Origin: Crateriforma spongiae
GTDB taxonomy: Bacteria; Planctomycetota; Planctomycetia; Pirellulales; Pirellulaceae
Direction: 5' to 3'
Length of the DNA stretch: 64,000 nucleotides
Assembly: GCF_012290005.1 (NCBI RefSeq)
Contig: NZ_JAAXMS010000002.1
Span: forward strand, 1,030,337-1,094,336
Shown: one piece after another, positions 30,701 through 37,072 of the stretch
How positions within the stretch are numbered: the stretch's first letter is position 1
Layout: each line of letters begins with the position of its first letter
Translations under genes and position numbers: made by a program
Notes under the pieces: generated by a model
The model's input: only the letters and a program-made list of their open reading frames with translations
The model's database searches: none
What the model was told of the DNA's origin: nothing

Positions 30701-31281
30701 ATTGCCCCCGTGCTGTCCAGAAGGACGATCGAATTACTGGGGTTGAAATTGTTGTAGCTGACATCAAACGAGGGCGCGCTGACCTCCGTCTTCTGGTCAC
30801 CTGCAATGCCAGAGTCGGAACCGGGGTTCAAGTCAATGCCTAGCACGTTGGCCGCCAGCAACTGACGCGATTCCAATGCTTCGGCATGCAATTGCCCTGC
30901 CTGTGAATTGGCAAATCGTGGCTTTGCAGCGGACTTGCTCTTTTTCTTCTTTGCAGCACCATCCTTGCGGCGAATCATGAAGGGGAAGCCCATCATCATG
31001 TACGGCGCCAGCGGAGCCTTGCGGCGGGTGATTTCAAACGGCATCTGCGAGGCAACGGCGTTCCAAATCGCCAACAGGCCCAAGCCGACGCGATAAATCC
31101 AGCTACCCCGAAACGCATCGCGGTACCGCTCGATCCGCGCGGCACGTTTTTCGGCCCAACGCTGGCGGTGAGCCTCCCGCTTTGCTTCCCACCGACTGGC
31201 CTGTGAATGAATGCGGTCTTGATTCGGGGTGGCTGCCGATTGGCGACGCGAGGCGTTTCGAAACATGGATCGATGGATCAT
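15772..31281 (-). CDS. Giant Calx-beta repeat surface protein (about 5,170 aa) with VWA and dockerin
   Basis: A single unbroken frame. Residues 1-60 are Arg/Gln/Ala-rich, and a hydrophobic stretch lies about 62-80. An LEPRxLL-like element (ALESRQLLAAN) at about 136-146 marks a planctomycete large-surface-protein leader. An Ig-like module (about 370) follows. Then come some 20 Calx-beta-like units, each ending in a TVTIxDDD-type strand and opening with acidic DxDASEP-type text. Inserted among them are PPC-like domains (about 1,300 and 2,560), two beta-propeller-like DUF4394-type segments (about 2,180-2,400 and 2,665-2,900), and a von Willebrand A domain with intact MIDAS DVSGS near 3,377. Two dockerin-like calcium loops (DVNQSGTVAVDD, DINGSGTIAIDD) lie near 5,060-5,120. 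Probably a calcium-rich adhesin or sheath component. ATG 31281 is preferred to the TTG at 31317; ATG 31266 also fits. Confidence 0.9.
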   Translation of the reverse strand: MIHRSMFRNASRRQSAATPNQDRIHSQASRWEAKREAHRQRWAEKRAARIERYRDAFRGSWIYRVGLGLLAIWNAVASQMPFEITRRKAPLAPYMMMGFPFMIRRKDGAAKKKKSKSAAKPRFANSQAGQLHAEALESRQLLAANVLGIDLNPGSDSGIAGDQKTEVSAPSFDVSYNNFNPSNSIVLLDSTGAITGTAGSIIGSSGVLPVGPGTTTIMMSVPFPADGSFDVEADSALVSGTNATVAIEFDDSDPSLVSATFDTATINEDTATTGAMQVTLDLTFSEAMDTTAPAPTIALIGPDANSALSFNSGSWSVDGLTYSAVYDVTDGDDIDPDVTVDVSGVSDEAGNAVDPVTATGVSTGTVIDTVAPLAPTVDSFSDDTGAPDGLTSDSTITIEGTAEPGASVEVTVDDGIGPVFVGTATANLLGDYSVTTTPLGTGSYTATAVATDVNGNVSPVSAPALPFDIDVDAPSVIGLTLSDTFIDDDDVMGPPGTVDLVITFDEAMDVGVPVTVSSNVDGTTFPASLPAGVWSAGNTVYTVTIPLNDADEEVADVTFDISGAQDVAGNTMAPVVGQSTDTPSAVDTLTEEVDFTINDSSPQEDILPSTTLVNAEVTFTVDNDADSPTVITYQVGMAGDTATYGDDYQVEGEPAANGTDGGVPTFTGTVTIPQGDTEIKLDINMLGDLIWEGDETFTVKIVSVSSGAMDVSAPQTVTIEDNEVGAEVTLMAIDNEAAETFQFEIADDAISGNPIFNSDIVANTGDGSQDPFGPAPNEVYATDSQVAGGLPDGGMIPGNAFGPAAMLTYNNADNGPNARVTPAGTTPDVFNIPVVPGDYSEIHLYGAAVDGTAQVSVRFFYNDAGPASAQQTNVFTQWNMPIADTADLYTMIDGVPTRDAGNTATGGGSVAVFGSTFVNPDPSRELAYVEVSVNTSDADNAGDGGDFAFLGASGVQAAGTMGMFAVKLDFAINDPLTVVLDTTVGDAINGVDYTLSLPGAAPAATFDDAAPVALATTPLTDGPLTASVVTGHYDIFTGGPSGNYFNIDNVTFGDSVVRFDRGGLPFDLDSIDFLFPGESGTVTSSTGAVMAVTGGSTASFSGPDWEGITFFDVAHDPGVFLGFDNIETSNLGLSGGPSVSVVVPAGETQVPIKLTAIEDMIIEGGIVDNFGTEDATLEIDSRSVTAGPLPDIGTPDQATVTILDDDQGLVSIEKISDADENGPPASLDPVSGEFKVTLNKTDTTSTGMTTSSTDTIVAVDIAGEAVVGTDYQTSITSTEASSLGSAQRVDGFWSLREDDDISFATSRAHNTVRAETTVAAKHYYEIVLYQPGRITADIDLTDGFNSHLRILRPNGSVVAANNNTSNSTGAGGSQGSGVRDAYVMTSSQPAGRYIIEVSRSTKGATNTGSHNNNAGNPSSTQNLAIGDEYTLNISIQNHLEGVLIPAGQEMTTFNIDPIDDSIVEGGTSVSYGSEDVEFTLSAMTTQADPNIDVDGGNDTATLDIEDDDTATLTISTDNGFENPLPTPPNTPEDGAFTFTLSEESSTDTTVKFQITNFQTADNSIDATYGLDYTLSVSSNGSYTFNSTTGMGTITIPQGETAVDLNVVVVNDDIIEDDEDINLVLLPGHADSEFDPDITVSTGPETVTIFDEDISDVAINGTAFAVEGGQNGVFTVSLDSPKTSDTDTIVEFQVVSAMTSPAADIPPAAEFDIPVAGDVVSYNPTTGLGTVRISAFQPSGQIVVVADDDSLLEPTEHIKVELTGNVTGDSNIVDLSPGQEAAEIQLFDNDQAFVKVENNGDGDENAAGAPTDGQFKFTLVNAAGVPVTAAFDIEVSYSLVNPATTATAGPMADGFNIDYQTLDGSVTINAGDTMAFEDVVVFEDIVNESTEYVVIGLTGTDSSQVTPVTMTSMNTATVAITDDDVVEVTIVATDNMAREGNDDGQYKLELSTYSDAPIVVDLAQITGNGPYVDASTSDYTLSSSTVTFAPFELMSGPVDLNVTNDAELEEFIEQVELGVDSIVSSNPGVSSGGSATVIIKPDPTVSVRASDMMGTEEADDAQFIVELPLVQNSGGPIAGNYNKADGDLTVDYLVRGTAVGGDDYTALSGSVVVPAADGFAYIDVSIINDLIIEETESVTVTLTSVTAADPNDGDITVRRDLYAVESSSSDLSTINVDVGDAVPDGTVGLVAPITLNDGSTIDAGLGIDVDPTDQQVYAVVAVNGESDPVLVTLDVATGWAERVGSLNRDIVSITFDSTGKLYGIQDNGKVYTINKSTAATSAATGTTSSLGSYGVAVNGSDIVHRVGGDLPPGSGLFDAFAGGAITVLGPDSLDEATGMEGIEEGNFAGNGFLVADEATGLARVEFNTGTAANDVNVNQFAAYSGLGSDLIEDIAFVNSTAAVLIKDDDAGILKVAAKDKGHDRLNDADTVDTGFTITLSTAETNQVTTSSTDTTFKFTVDDTATPFLGDQLENSSSASGQDIDTFNTLTGGADHWKFNGSGVPHTKVLGTGDATDDLYTFTVLNDGDSIELSVSGGGSTMTLLDSSSTVLSSGPFITGSLDAGVYTVSVSANNGQNYTLDVAVENHLIADYELTADNAVGLTSLGGGMWEATIPADESSIMINVDVFNDTQVEGDETVTLGLNDVTGGDADIYLGGSAWTLPFDGQELVLISTATGETIHSVPIDPGVGQLILSGNALAQDPLTGDFYASLSEDAIGGDALYIIDSNTGQATLVGVLGDLIDAIDFDAGFGSLYGVGDDLASGNNALFFINPLDASNFVATTISPSTLSTGLAYNDDDGLLYHLWGSDNPTGFTFLETIDPFSLAQVNIPLVGSSSPILPIPTGAAPEGFAYEGNGVFKFIDTFDNLYSLTLVNTGSGVQGVVEFIAVTERFESSEGMVIVAPMMTEATAVICDHDEAEVYVSSDNTLAEASVDPAHEGNPTTKHKDIVVSLRDANGVPVTSQTPTLVDYTYKASSTATNGSDFATLDGDVLIPAGQSSQTLENTLDDMLDSDPAVNSLPSVFVFNDAFLEGDETAEIGLDDVAAGDDDISIVASNADMEDMGVVLIKDNETASVSFTASDDLAKERDGSDDEPLNPGAFTFNLDKTSSTDTTVAFMVDASMSDAEATDYSFSANPANNLTDLGGGIWAITIPANQFSATVMLDVVEDELIELDEDVTIKVTNVLSASNATIGFDPSERETVTIYDDDIGKVIIENVGNAVESTQPGTSPGIDGRFKISIVDPITGDFVESETPTTVRVLLDESIPDAATFSVTTGTNDGDYTIDNFVTPTSGPRYIDLTFDPGDTMLFLDVELIEETPPLDMGDEFVKLTLDPTYGVATDTRPDDGVVGDNQILLDAMPGGGVIVGNDPDFVFAVDVSGSTSGGILAAEKAALIALNNQLITDGFGANARVSVVPFTSSASAIDMEPGTPGFQYFTSPTTDSDMNGTNDVEQVINALSAGGSTSFESALQEVVDIFQNHLPGTTSANGNVVFVSDGFGGSGFTDEVATLQGLADNIRAFGVGSGSSLSSLQLIDSGAIQVTNPNDLVNAITVGSGGGMTGGGGELVYTFDPASGCPDIIVDGMGMNMATVTIIDEEFKININANDQNASEPGTLPLVPGDNGQFTISISNPWQFGDTIVNYTVTGTATTASDASGALNPADYADLDGYDPSNPDFVSVSIDGQAVIPAGASSVLLDVTVIDDLLIELDPETVVVTLTGLDDESTTGSGNVENVSSVGVRMLGNVLSDTVNIFDNDGAVANASVSDADANEPNSPGDNGQFMVTLENGGSPITSISNTTVEFMIGGDAADGALGAGDYDPAGADFTLALDPTTSGAGYALTYNPATNKGLVTIPAGESTVKINVVTLNDYVLEDDETVTLTPIDITSGEPGISASNVTSSAVTIEDTDVGMVEFVALDPTGNEPGGLNPDAAFRVYLVDANNPSQRLASDTATDVTYDVLGTSTATAAADYVTLSEMVTIPAFVPTSGQPVPDFTLGSGDGEAIIGVHVLDDPELEPTETVNAVLGTAVGDADISPSTTVTSGTVSIIDNDTALVSIKSDTAGADDDASETDPEGQNDGKFEVFLSAPSATPTVVTYTVNTGVFDAFYFDDYLLSGGPATAPIQPGSFTGTITIGAGDISGIIDLSVLDDNVLESDEDVTVEVTSTSNPNITPDVTMDTATITIKDNDLPTFTVMDAMADEDDGTITFTIKLDQPIDQDVDVFLTFPGSGSDTATGASAPLDNTVSDQDYVNTNTGLVNFPANGSGSDLVRTISVPINDDNWVERDETFTAQLVVDGGSLANPTAGLPIFIDNGVGTIKDNDTATFTIFAKGSNPSDDADPTVTEGTDSPNPYNNGSPTTPVEFEVELSNPIDTDVDVEVSFGGGTATGANFSSNGSGTSISSGSASFGTDYDNGSKTITFTSGQFGAGDRKEIDVAVIQDLIVEGGTTTVLPAFGSETFVASLTPDAGDLGSRSSDATDDSTATITDDDEAVISVDASDEEASEDGDTPDFEDASFTITQSNPSQSKSVVKFTLTGDAVLNDDYQISAPPANNLTPLGGGMYSVEIPGSTSSSNTSVLITVEALNNTVLNENSVVVNLLEDDEFVTMTLDTTLISADPQVTVGTDVEDTVRINDGDAATVKVSSDAADGGNPVATESGTNAKFVFFLNDDTGPAASDSDTLIEFSVPTSGPGIASPTMDYNFTGADLVSFNPALGTGVVRIDANTSTGELTLVAVNDTAVESTETLTLTITDVISNADIDVDPAMPSADAEIQDDGDGIFVTLKATDPDASEPDDAGEFTVQLVDGNMMPITNTTGAAIEILLDTILVDPDPNDATPIATPSLDYDALPTSVTINPGEGSSVITVDVNNDDNDPTPEPDELVIYRINPATTDATIVAGMDQDVVTIADDDAPLSVTSIEVNNPIWSQGFRDEANDPTGATTGTTGYVLPDDGGQNAPLPWVNITEMTVEFSDNIDPLSVPGQVSFNSVLTVPTFTTSVSGNRLRIQFTEPLDRDAFQLVLGDGIKSTGDVLLDGEYATGSGLDNSGNGTPGGDLVFSFRVNPGDVNQSGTVAVDDVLAETARLFRDTSDSDYFAFADINGSGTIAIDDVLETTPRLFDAVPAAFPGSLSGSSVSPLLASSSSASSVDQAMADMDEDDTASDDLMEGLF

Positions 31282-32482
31282 GGGGACAGATTCCGAGAAC
31301 AAAGGGTGTTCCGCCAACGGATTAAGGCTGCTTCTTTGCCCAAACCATCAAGCGGGAATTCGGCGGGTCATCAAGCTCGGCGACGGGTCGCGAGCATCAC
31401 AGGTGTCAACTTTGCAAACACTTCATCACCGGAGGGGCTCCTGAGGGATTAACCCAAAGGCACCGCAGGGGGGTTCCCCGGAGCTACGCGTTATAGTCAG
31501 CCCAACCCCCCCTAGCAATCATTTTTGAATGCGAAGATTTCCCGAATGTCACGATGACGACAGCCGGATAGCGAAAAAACACCGTAAATCTGGGCTATTT
31601 CACGGCATCCCCATGGTTTTCTTCACCGAAATTTTTTTCGCAAAACTCAACCACCAGAGGGGACAACACGGTCTCAAATGTGGAATTGTTCGCTTTTCGA
31701 GACAACCGAACGTCGAGCGTCTTTCAAGCCCAGGAAATCTCCCGCTGCGATGTAGCCAAAACGTGAAATAGCCCGCAAAACACGTCATTCTGACACCATC
31801 GCCGGACTTGGCCGACGCCGCGGTACCCCCGCATCCCGGCATCGCGAATCCGACAGCGATCGACAGCCCAACGCGGGTGAGCAGACACGCGACCCGAAAA
31901 GGCCGCATGATCCGACCGGATGGTCGTTCCGAAGCACTCACGAAAACGCCATTCGGGTGCCCTGATCGTCGGCACAATTGGGATGCGAAAGCCGCAAGCG
32001 TTCCGAACGCAAGCCACACCCCCCACCTTGAGGCTTTCGACAAAATGGAATGACAGCGGGCAAGCCCTTGGCGGTGACTTGGTCACTCATCCACAGCATG
32101 ATTTCCGCAGAGGAACGCGACAAAACGGAAACGCAATTATCTTCAGAGGGACCCCCAAAGACTCTTCCACACCCGCCTGCGGGGAGGATTTTCAGTGGCA
32201 GGTTTCTCGCCGTTGCACCGGAGACTATCGTCGCGTACGAACCGATGAACCGGAGTCCACCCTCGCCGGCAGATGCTCCCTTCCGACCGCGACTGTGGAG
32301 CTCGCAATTGGATGCTGAGGCGGCAACAGAATGCCCGCCCGGCCAGCCCGCGACACATTGCCCGCAGAAGCGGCTTGGCCGCCAAACCGTCCGTTTCGGG
32401 TCCGCGCAATCCTGTGGTTCGATGCGCAATGGCAAACGTCAAAGTACCATCGCGTGCGAGTCACGCAGCGGTTGAAAGCGGC
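31282..32482. other. Long intergenic region upstream of the giant gene
   Basis: About 1,200 bases that should hold the giant gene's promoter. A perfect 13-base inverted pair, GGGCTATTTCACG (31592-31604) and CGTGAAATAGCCC (31762-31774), brackets about 160 bases. A reverse-strand frame from 31911 starts with a lipoprotein-like leader (LLTRVGLSIAVGFAMPGCGG), but its remainder looks non-coding. The other overlapping frames are GC-biased shadows. I see no convincing gene. Confidence 0.4.
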
Positions 32483-35125
32483 CTAGGGAAGCAGCGACTT
32501 GCGGCGAACCAATTCTTGTTGAAGCGCTTTGGCACTTCGATCACTGGGCCGCAACTGCAGTGCGATTCGTACCTCGCGAGTCGCCTGATCCAACCGATCT
32601 TCGGCCAGCAGCAACGTTGCCATACGCACACGCCACTGAACCTGCTCGGGGTCCTCGTTCAAAGCCATTCGCATTGCATCAATGGCCTCGTCGTTGCGGC
32701 CCAGAATCTCCAGTGCGCTGGAACGAAGGGCCTCGGTTTCGCCACGGTCGAGATCCCGGGCATGTGCTTCGGGGCGTTTGACAGCCAACAAAGCCGCTTC
32801 GGCGAACACCGCGGATTCCCATTGGTCCGATACGGTGGGTGCAACTTGCGCGACCCTTAACAACACCACAGGGTCAGTTGGCAAGACTTGGTTCACCAGC
32901 TCCGATGCATCGAGTTGTCCGTCCAAACGCTGCAAGATTTCTTGCAGATGCTCGGTGGAATACGTCAACGAATCGCGATAATGAACCAATGCCGCGGTGA
33001 CGCCCTTTTCCGATTGCATCGCCCTGCCGGCCAAGACGGCCAAGTCGGGTTGCCCAGGATGCAGCCGGCGGGCGCGAACCAGATACTGCAAGTGGCGATC
33101 CGCATCATCAGCATCGCCATACTGGGCCAACCAAGCTGATGGCTGCCACGTCAACGGACAAAGCCGCTGAATGATTCGGCTTTGTGACAGAATCTCTTCC
33201 GTCCATTTTTTCGGCATCGTCGCATCCGAACGCATCGCTGAAGCCGCCTGGATGGTGCGAACGTATTCGATTCGCAATTCGACATCCTCTGGGACGGCGT
33301 CAACCGCTGCGCCCATTTGGGCAACGGCCGATGCCTGGTCCGCCCGCCGCATCTGATCGGATGCGGAAATCTTGGCAAGTTCTGCTACCGCGTAACGACG
33401 ATTCACCCGTACTGTCCAGAGGGCAAAGATCACCAGCCAAACCGCCAATGCGTAGCGAATCACGGTATCGCGTCTGGATAAAAGGGAATCACTCACATCA
33501 GCATCGGCGTCAACGGCTGCGGACCGAATCGCCCCCTGCGACGACCGGCTCTCGCGTTCCGAAGATTGATGCGAAGACGCCCCGTCACCACCATCCTGGA
33601 TCATTTGGTATCGGCGGCGTGAACGCGATCGACGCGATGGCTTCCGGACCACGACCGGTTGGCAACACATCAGGGCGGCCACACAAACCGCCAGCAATCC
33701 CGTCGCGGGTACTCGCAATCCGAAATCCACCACACTGTGGATCAACACCGCGATCACGCCGATGGCCGCCCCAGCCGCCAATCCGCTTCGACGCGCGGCA
33801 CGCAACACGGCCCATAACAACCCTCCGGTCGCAAGCAACAATCCCGCCAGTCCGACCAGCCCGTATTCGCACAACACGTCCAAAAACTCGTTGTCCGCAC
33901 GCAACGACTGCATGGTGCCGCTGTGCCACCGCGGATCCGCGTGGGAATAGATGGTTTCCCAATAGCGGTAGGTCTCGCCCCCGGATCCAAACCAGGGGAA
34001 TTCATCGACGCTTTGCAACGCAGCGCGCCACAGGTGCCACCGTCCGTCCTGCGTGTATCGATCCGTCTCCACCAACATGTTCAATCGAGATTCGGCTAGA
34101 TCGAACCCGACCCAAACAAACAACAGACTGACCGGGATCCCGATCGCCAAAACAATGACGGTGGTTCGCACCGCGTTGGCCGGCCGCAGGCGAACCAACA
34201 TCACCAACATGACCGCGATGATCGCCGACATGACGCCGCCACGCGAAACGCAAATGACAAGACTGGCAAACATGAACGCCAGTGCCGCGATCAGCCAGCT
34301 GAAACTGGCCTCGCCGAACAAGGCCCGCAACCAGTGTTTACCAAGGCCATCCAGCTTGTCGATCAAAAGGCCCGCACCCAGCCCCAAGCAGAGGTTCATG
34401 TAGAACGGAAAATGATTTCGGTTGACGAACGGTCCAAAACCAAGGCCACCGGGAACCTCAAATGCCCAATACACCAGCCCGTCATGAGACCCAAAGTGCT
34501 GGGCGATCCCAAAAACCGCTAGACAGGTCCCCATCCCCAAACCGACCAGCGCCAAGCGGCGCAGGCGTAATGCCGGTTGCCGCCCTGCACTGACGATTGC
34601 GAACAAACAGCCGGCCATCAAAACCTGCAGCCCAAACCGATAGCTGCCTCCGGCATTGAGCCCCAGTTTGTTCCCAAAGAACCAACCTTCCAAACCGGCC
34701 TGCCCACCGGTCAACGCATCAGCAGTGCTTGAACCGTCAACAGCCGAATCGGCCCCGGCGTTACGGACGCCAGTGTTCGATTCCGTCGGCAACGACCACC
34801 GCTGGACACCTGGCGCCATGGAGTGGACGAAACCACGGGGCAGATTGACTTGATGAATGCCGGCCACCGACGCCAAAACCAGCAAACCTAAGACGACACA
34901 CCAACCAGCGGTGGACGCCCTCCAAACCGGACGAGTCCCGAAAACAAGGCGGACGGCAAACGACATCAAGGCCACCGCCGCAAGCGACATCAATATGAAA
35001 AGGGACACACCCTCGGTGCTGCCAAATGCCCAAGGCGACAGCACGATTGCCGCGCAAAGGGCAACATCCGTCACCATTTCACAACGGTCGGTGATCCGCC
35101 AGGCTTCTTTGCTTTCGTCTGACAT
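32483..35125 (-). CDS. O-antigen ligase / Wzy-type polymerase with C-terminal TPR region
   Basis: About 880 residues. The first 500 hold roughly ten to twelve hydrophobic segments (e.g. VALCAAIVLSPWAFGS, LFILMSLAAVALMSFAVRLV). They include a Wzy_C/O-antigen-ligase core: FVNRNHFPFYMNLCLGLGAG, then the large periplasmic loop WHLWRAALQSVDEFPWFGSG with RADNEFLDVLCEYGLVG, then LIHSVVDFGLRVPATG. The remaining 330 residues form TPR-like helices, a layout common in planctomycete members. It probably polymerises or ligates polysaccharide repeat units on the outer face of the cytoplasmic membrane. ATG 35125 is chosen; the longer frame to 35215 adds a basic, non-membrane stretch. The gene is not adjacent to the main sugar locus but is close. 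Confidence 0.87.
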   Translation of the reverse strand: MSDESKEAWRITDRCEMVTDVALCAAIVLSPWAFGSTEGVSLFILMSLAAVALMSFAVRLVFGTRPVWRASTAGWCVVLGLLVLASVAGIHQVNLPRGFVHSMAPGVQRWSLPTESNTGVRNAGADSAVDGSSTADALTGGQAGLEGWFFGNKLGLNAGGSYRFGLQVLMAGCLFAIVSAGRQPALRLRRLALVGLGMGTCLAVFGIAQHFGSHDGLVYWAFEVPGGLGFGPFVNRNHFPFYMNLCLGLGAGLLIDKLDGLGKHWLRALFGEASFSWLIAALAFMFASLVICVSRGGVMSAIIAVMLVMLVRLRPANAVRTTVIVLAIGIPVSLLFVWVGFDLAESRLNMLVETDRYTQDGRWHLWRAALQSVDEFPWFGSGGETYRYWETIYSHADPRWHSGTMQSLRADNEFLDVLCEYGLVGLAGLLLATGGLLWAVLRAARRSGLAAGAAIGVIAVLIHSVVDFGLRVPATGLLAVCVAALMCCQPVVVRKPSRRSRSRRRYQMIQDGGDGASSHQSSERESRSSQGAIRSAAVDADADVSDSLLSRRDTVIRYALAVWLVIFALWTVRVNRRYAVAELAKISASDQMRRADQASAVAQMGAAVDAVPEDVELRIEYVRTIQAASAMRSDATMPKKWTEEILSQSRIIQRLCPLTWQPSAWLAQYGDADDADRHLQYLVRARRLHPGQPDLAVLAGRAMQSEKGVTAALVHYRDSLTYSTEHLQEILQRLDGQLDASELVNQVLPTDPVVLLRVAQVAPTVSDQWESAVFAEAALLAVKRPEAHARDLDRGETEALRSSALEILGRNDEAIDAMRMALNEDPEQVQWRVRMATLLLAEDRLDQATREVRIALQLRPSDRSAKALQQELVRRKSLLP

Positions 35126-35495
35126 GCTTTGTGAATCTTTCCGCCTTCGCGGGCGTACCGCATCATGGACCTGAGTGCGTCGATGGCGTCGCCCGATCTG
35201 TTCAGAATACCGCATCTCCAGCCCGCCCCCCTGCTATGCCGGAACGTCGACACGGACACGCGCACACCTATCACTACGCGATCAATTCCGGCCGGGACCG
35301 CAGGACCCAATGCACAGTAACCACACGCACAGTAATCACACCGCATTGGCCCATCCGAACAGATCGTCTGTGAAGCCGCTAAGAATTGGGGCGTGCGACG
35401 GTTTCGCCGATCCAACACTCAAAACCGCTACGGACCGATCGGCATCCTTGCCCGTGATGGCCGCACGACCACGAACGACATATCATCGGCGCACG

Positions 35496-35526
35496 AAAAA
35501 AGGCGATGGTGGGAACACCATCGCCT
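35496..35526 (-). terminator. Strong Rho-independent terminator
   Basis: A perfect 11-bp reverse-strand stem built on GGCGATGGTG / CACCATCGCC, with a four-base loop, followed by six T on the reverse strand. It ends transcription of the small secreted protein gene 100 bases upstream. The rest of 35126-35626 shows no gene. Confidence 0.88.
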
Positions 35527-35626
35527 TCGTTGAATACGATTTCTCGGTCGCGAACGGGGAACGTTCGACCGGTCTAAATTCGACCTGCGGCTAAAAAGAC
35601 CCGCCTACAAACGATCAGCCCCTGAT

Positions 35627-35875
35627 TCAGGGCGAGAACGATCGGGAGGGCGTGAACGAGCGATCAAATCGGCATCGGGAGAAACGACGAGCACGGGTGA
35701 ATTCCCAGTCACTGAGCGTTTCCGCATCGGTACTGGCCACCTGAGTGGTCGTCACCGCGTCGTCAGCAATGGCATCAACGGGTGCACCGGCGGGCAACGC
35801 CACGGTCAAACCCAAGGCCGCGACCAGGCCGAGCGAAAACACGCCTGCGGCAATGCGACGAAGTTGGTTGTTCAT
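35627..35875 (-). CDS. Small secreted protein of unknown function
   Basis: About 82 residues. A classic signal peptide (NNQLRRIAAGVFSLGLVAALGLTVALPAGA) precedes a short mature part, with acidic text (DDAVTTTQVASTDAETLSDWEF) changing to an Arg/Phe/Ser-rich end (RARRFSRCRFDRSFTPSRSF). One Cys is in the mature part. No family is recognised. The following strong terminator and the clean leader support a real single-gene unit. ATG 35875 is preferred to 35899 since the extra eight residues are not signal-like. Confidence 0.6.
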   Translation of the reverse strand: MNNQLRRIAAGVFSLGLVAALGLTVALPAGAPVDAIADDAVTTTQVASTDAETLSDWEFTRARRFSRCRFDRSFTPSRSFSP

Positions 35876-35978
35876 GATGAATCCCAGGCGATGGGGCATT
35901 GAAAATCAGATCTAGTTCGGTTTATCGGAATCTTACGCAACAAACTGTGGGGGAGGCAAGCACCATCCCGGAAATTCG

Positions 35979-36749
35979 TCACACTTTTTGCGATCCGACC
36001 TTTCGCAAACGACGACGGCGAACCACGTTTCCGGCAACCAAACCCAGCGACGTCAAAGCGAAAATCGACGACGGCTCGGGAACCGCGGTGACGGAGAATG
36101 CAAAATCGGTCGTCTCGGCATATCGAACAATTGGCCCAAATGCGACTTCTTGGATGTCCTGGAACGCTGCACCATCGGACTCACCAGCGGTGCTGTACGC
36201 AACACCCCAGCCGTTGTCGGTGAACTCAAGGTCGGCGACCACCGAGAAGAAGTATTCCGTTCCGCCGGTCAGCGAGAGTGGGGCGATATCCGCGGAGTAG
36301 GTGTAATAATCCGTCGCACCGATCTGAGTCTCATTGGCCAATCCGACGCTGAACGAATCCACTAGGCTTCCCGATCCGGGGGTCGCCGTCACGCCGGTGT
36401 ACACATTGACAGTAAAGAAGTTGGCCATCGGCGACGGCGTCATACCGGTCGTCGGCAACTCGTAAGCCCCGACCCAACTGAAGTTGGTGGCAAACACATT
36501 CGACGCAAAGGAAAAATTGTCGTAAATGGTCGCGAAATTGTCTTCTTCGCCCAACAGCGGATCGGCCGCCGGATCAAATTGGGAAAAGCCAACCTCATCG
36601 CCGGTGACGGGATAGACGACCGGGGCGAACGGATCGGCGATTTGGGTAAAGACCTCCGCCGACACTGGCTGCGTCATCAAGAACACAGCGACAAGACCAA
36701 ACAGGGATCGTCCCATGATCCGCATCGATCGGGTAGAGCCACTTTTCAT
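35979..36749 (-). CDS. PEP-CTERM sorting-domain protein, exported
   Basis: 256 residues. Signal peptide up to about MTQPVSAEV, then a beta-sandwich-like region (NFATIYDNFSFASNVFATNFSWVGAYELP, FFTVNVYTGVTATPGSGS, YYTYSADIAPLSLTGGTEYFFSVVADL). This pattern recurs in PEP-CTERM proteins of planctomycetes and Nostocales. The end is AVPEPSSIFALTSLGLVAGNVVRRRRLRK, a full PEP-CTERM signal. No catalytic residues are recognised; probably a structural extracellular-matrix component. Lies alone between the small secreted protein and the protease. Confidence 0.87.
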   Translation of the reverse strand: MKSGSTRSMRIMGRSLFGLVAVFLMTQPVSAEVFTQIADPFAPVVYPVTGDEVGFSQFDPAADPLLGEEDNFATIYDNFSFASNVFATNFSWVGAYELPTTGMTPSPMANFFTVNVYTGVTATPGSGSLVDSFSVGLANETQIGATDYYTYSADIAPLSLTGGTEYFFSVVADLEFTDNGWGVAYSTAGESDGAAFQDIQEVAFGPIVRYAETTDFAFSVTAVPEPSSIFALTSLGLVAGNVVRRRRLRKVGSQKV

Positions 36750-37072
36750 TCGAATATTCTCTCTTCACAGCAAACAGTGATCAATAAAATTAGCGAAAAC
36801 ACGGACCTTCCGATGTTTCCGCGGATGCTGGAACGCTCCAGATGCCCGCCCCCCCCTCAATTCAGCACGCCGTCGGCAAGCTTTAGGGAGGCCGAAAAGC
36901 ACTTCGCTGGAGGTGCACATGCGACCCTCCGCAGATTAGTTGCGACCCATACCGACGGCAATGTTTCGCCACCCGGAAAACTCGGCGTACTTTGGGGGGA
37001 TCAATACTGTCCACCCGGACGGTCATCGAAAGACGGTTGCGCAGTGACGCATCATGGGGCCACAGCGGCCGT
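36750..37072. other. Intergenic region upstream of the PEP-CTERM gene
   Basis: About 320 bases, AT-rich next to the gene start (reverse strand TAATTTTATTGATC about 35-45 bases upstream), which probably contains its promoter. No gene is seen. Confidence 0.35.

Noticed and set aside
31600..32043. Possible lipoprotein on the reverse strand
   Set aside because: Leader-like text with a Cys, but the rest has no conserved features and overlaps other equally long frames.
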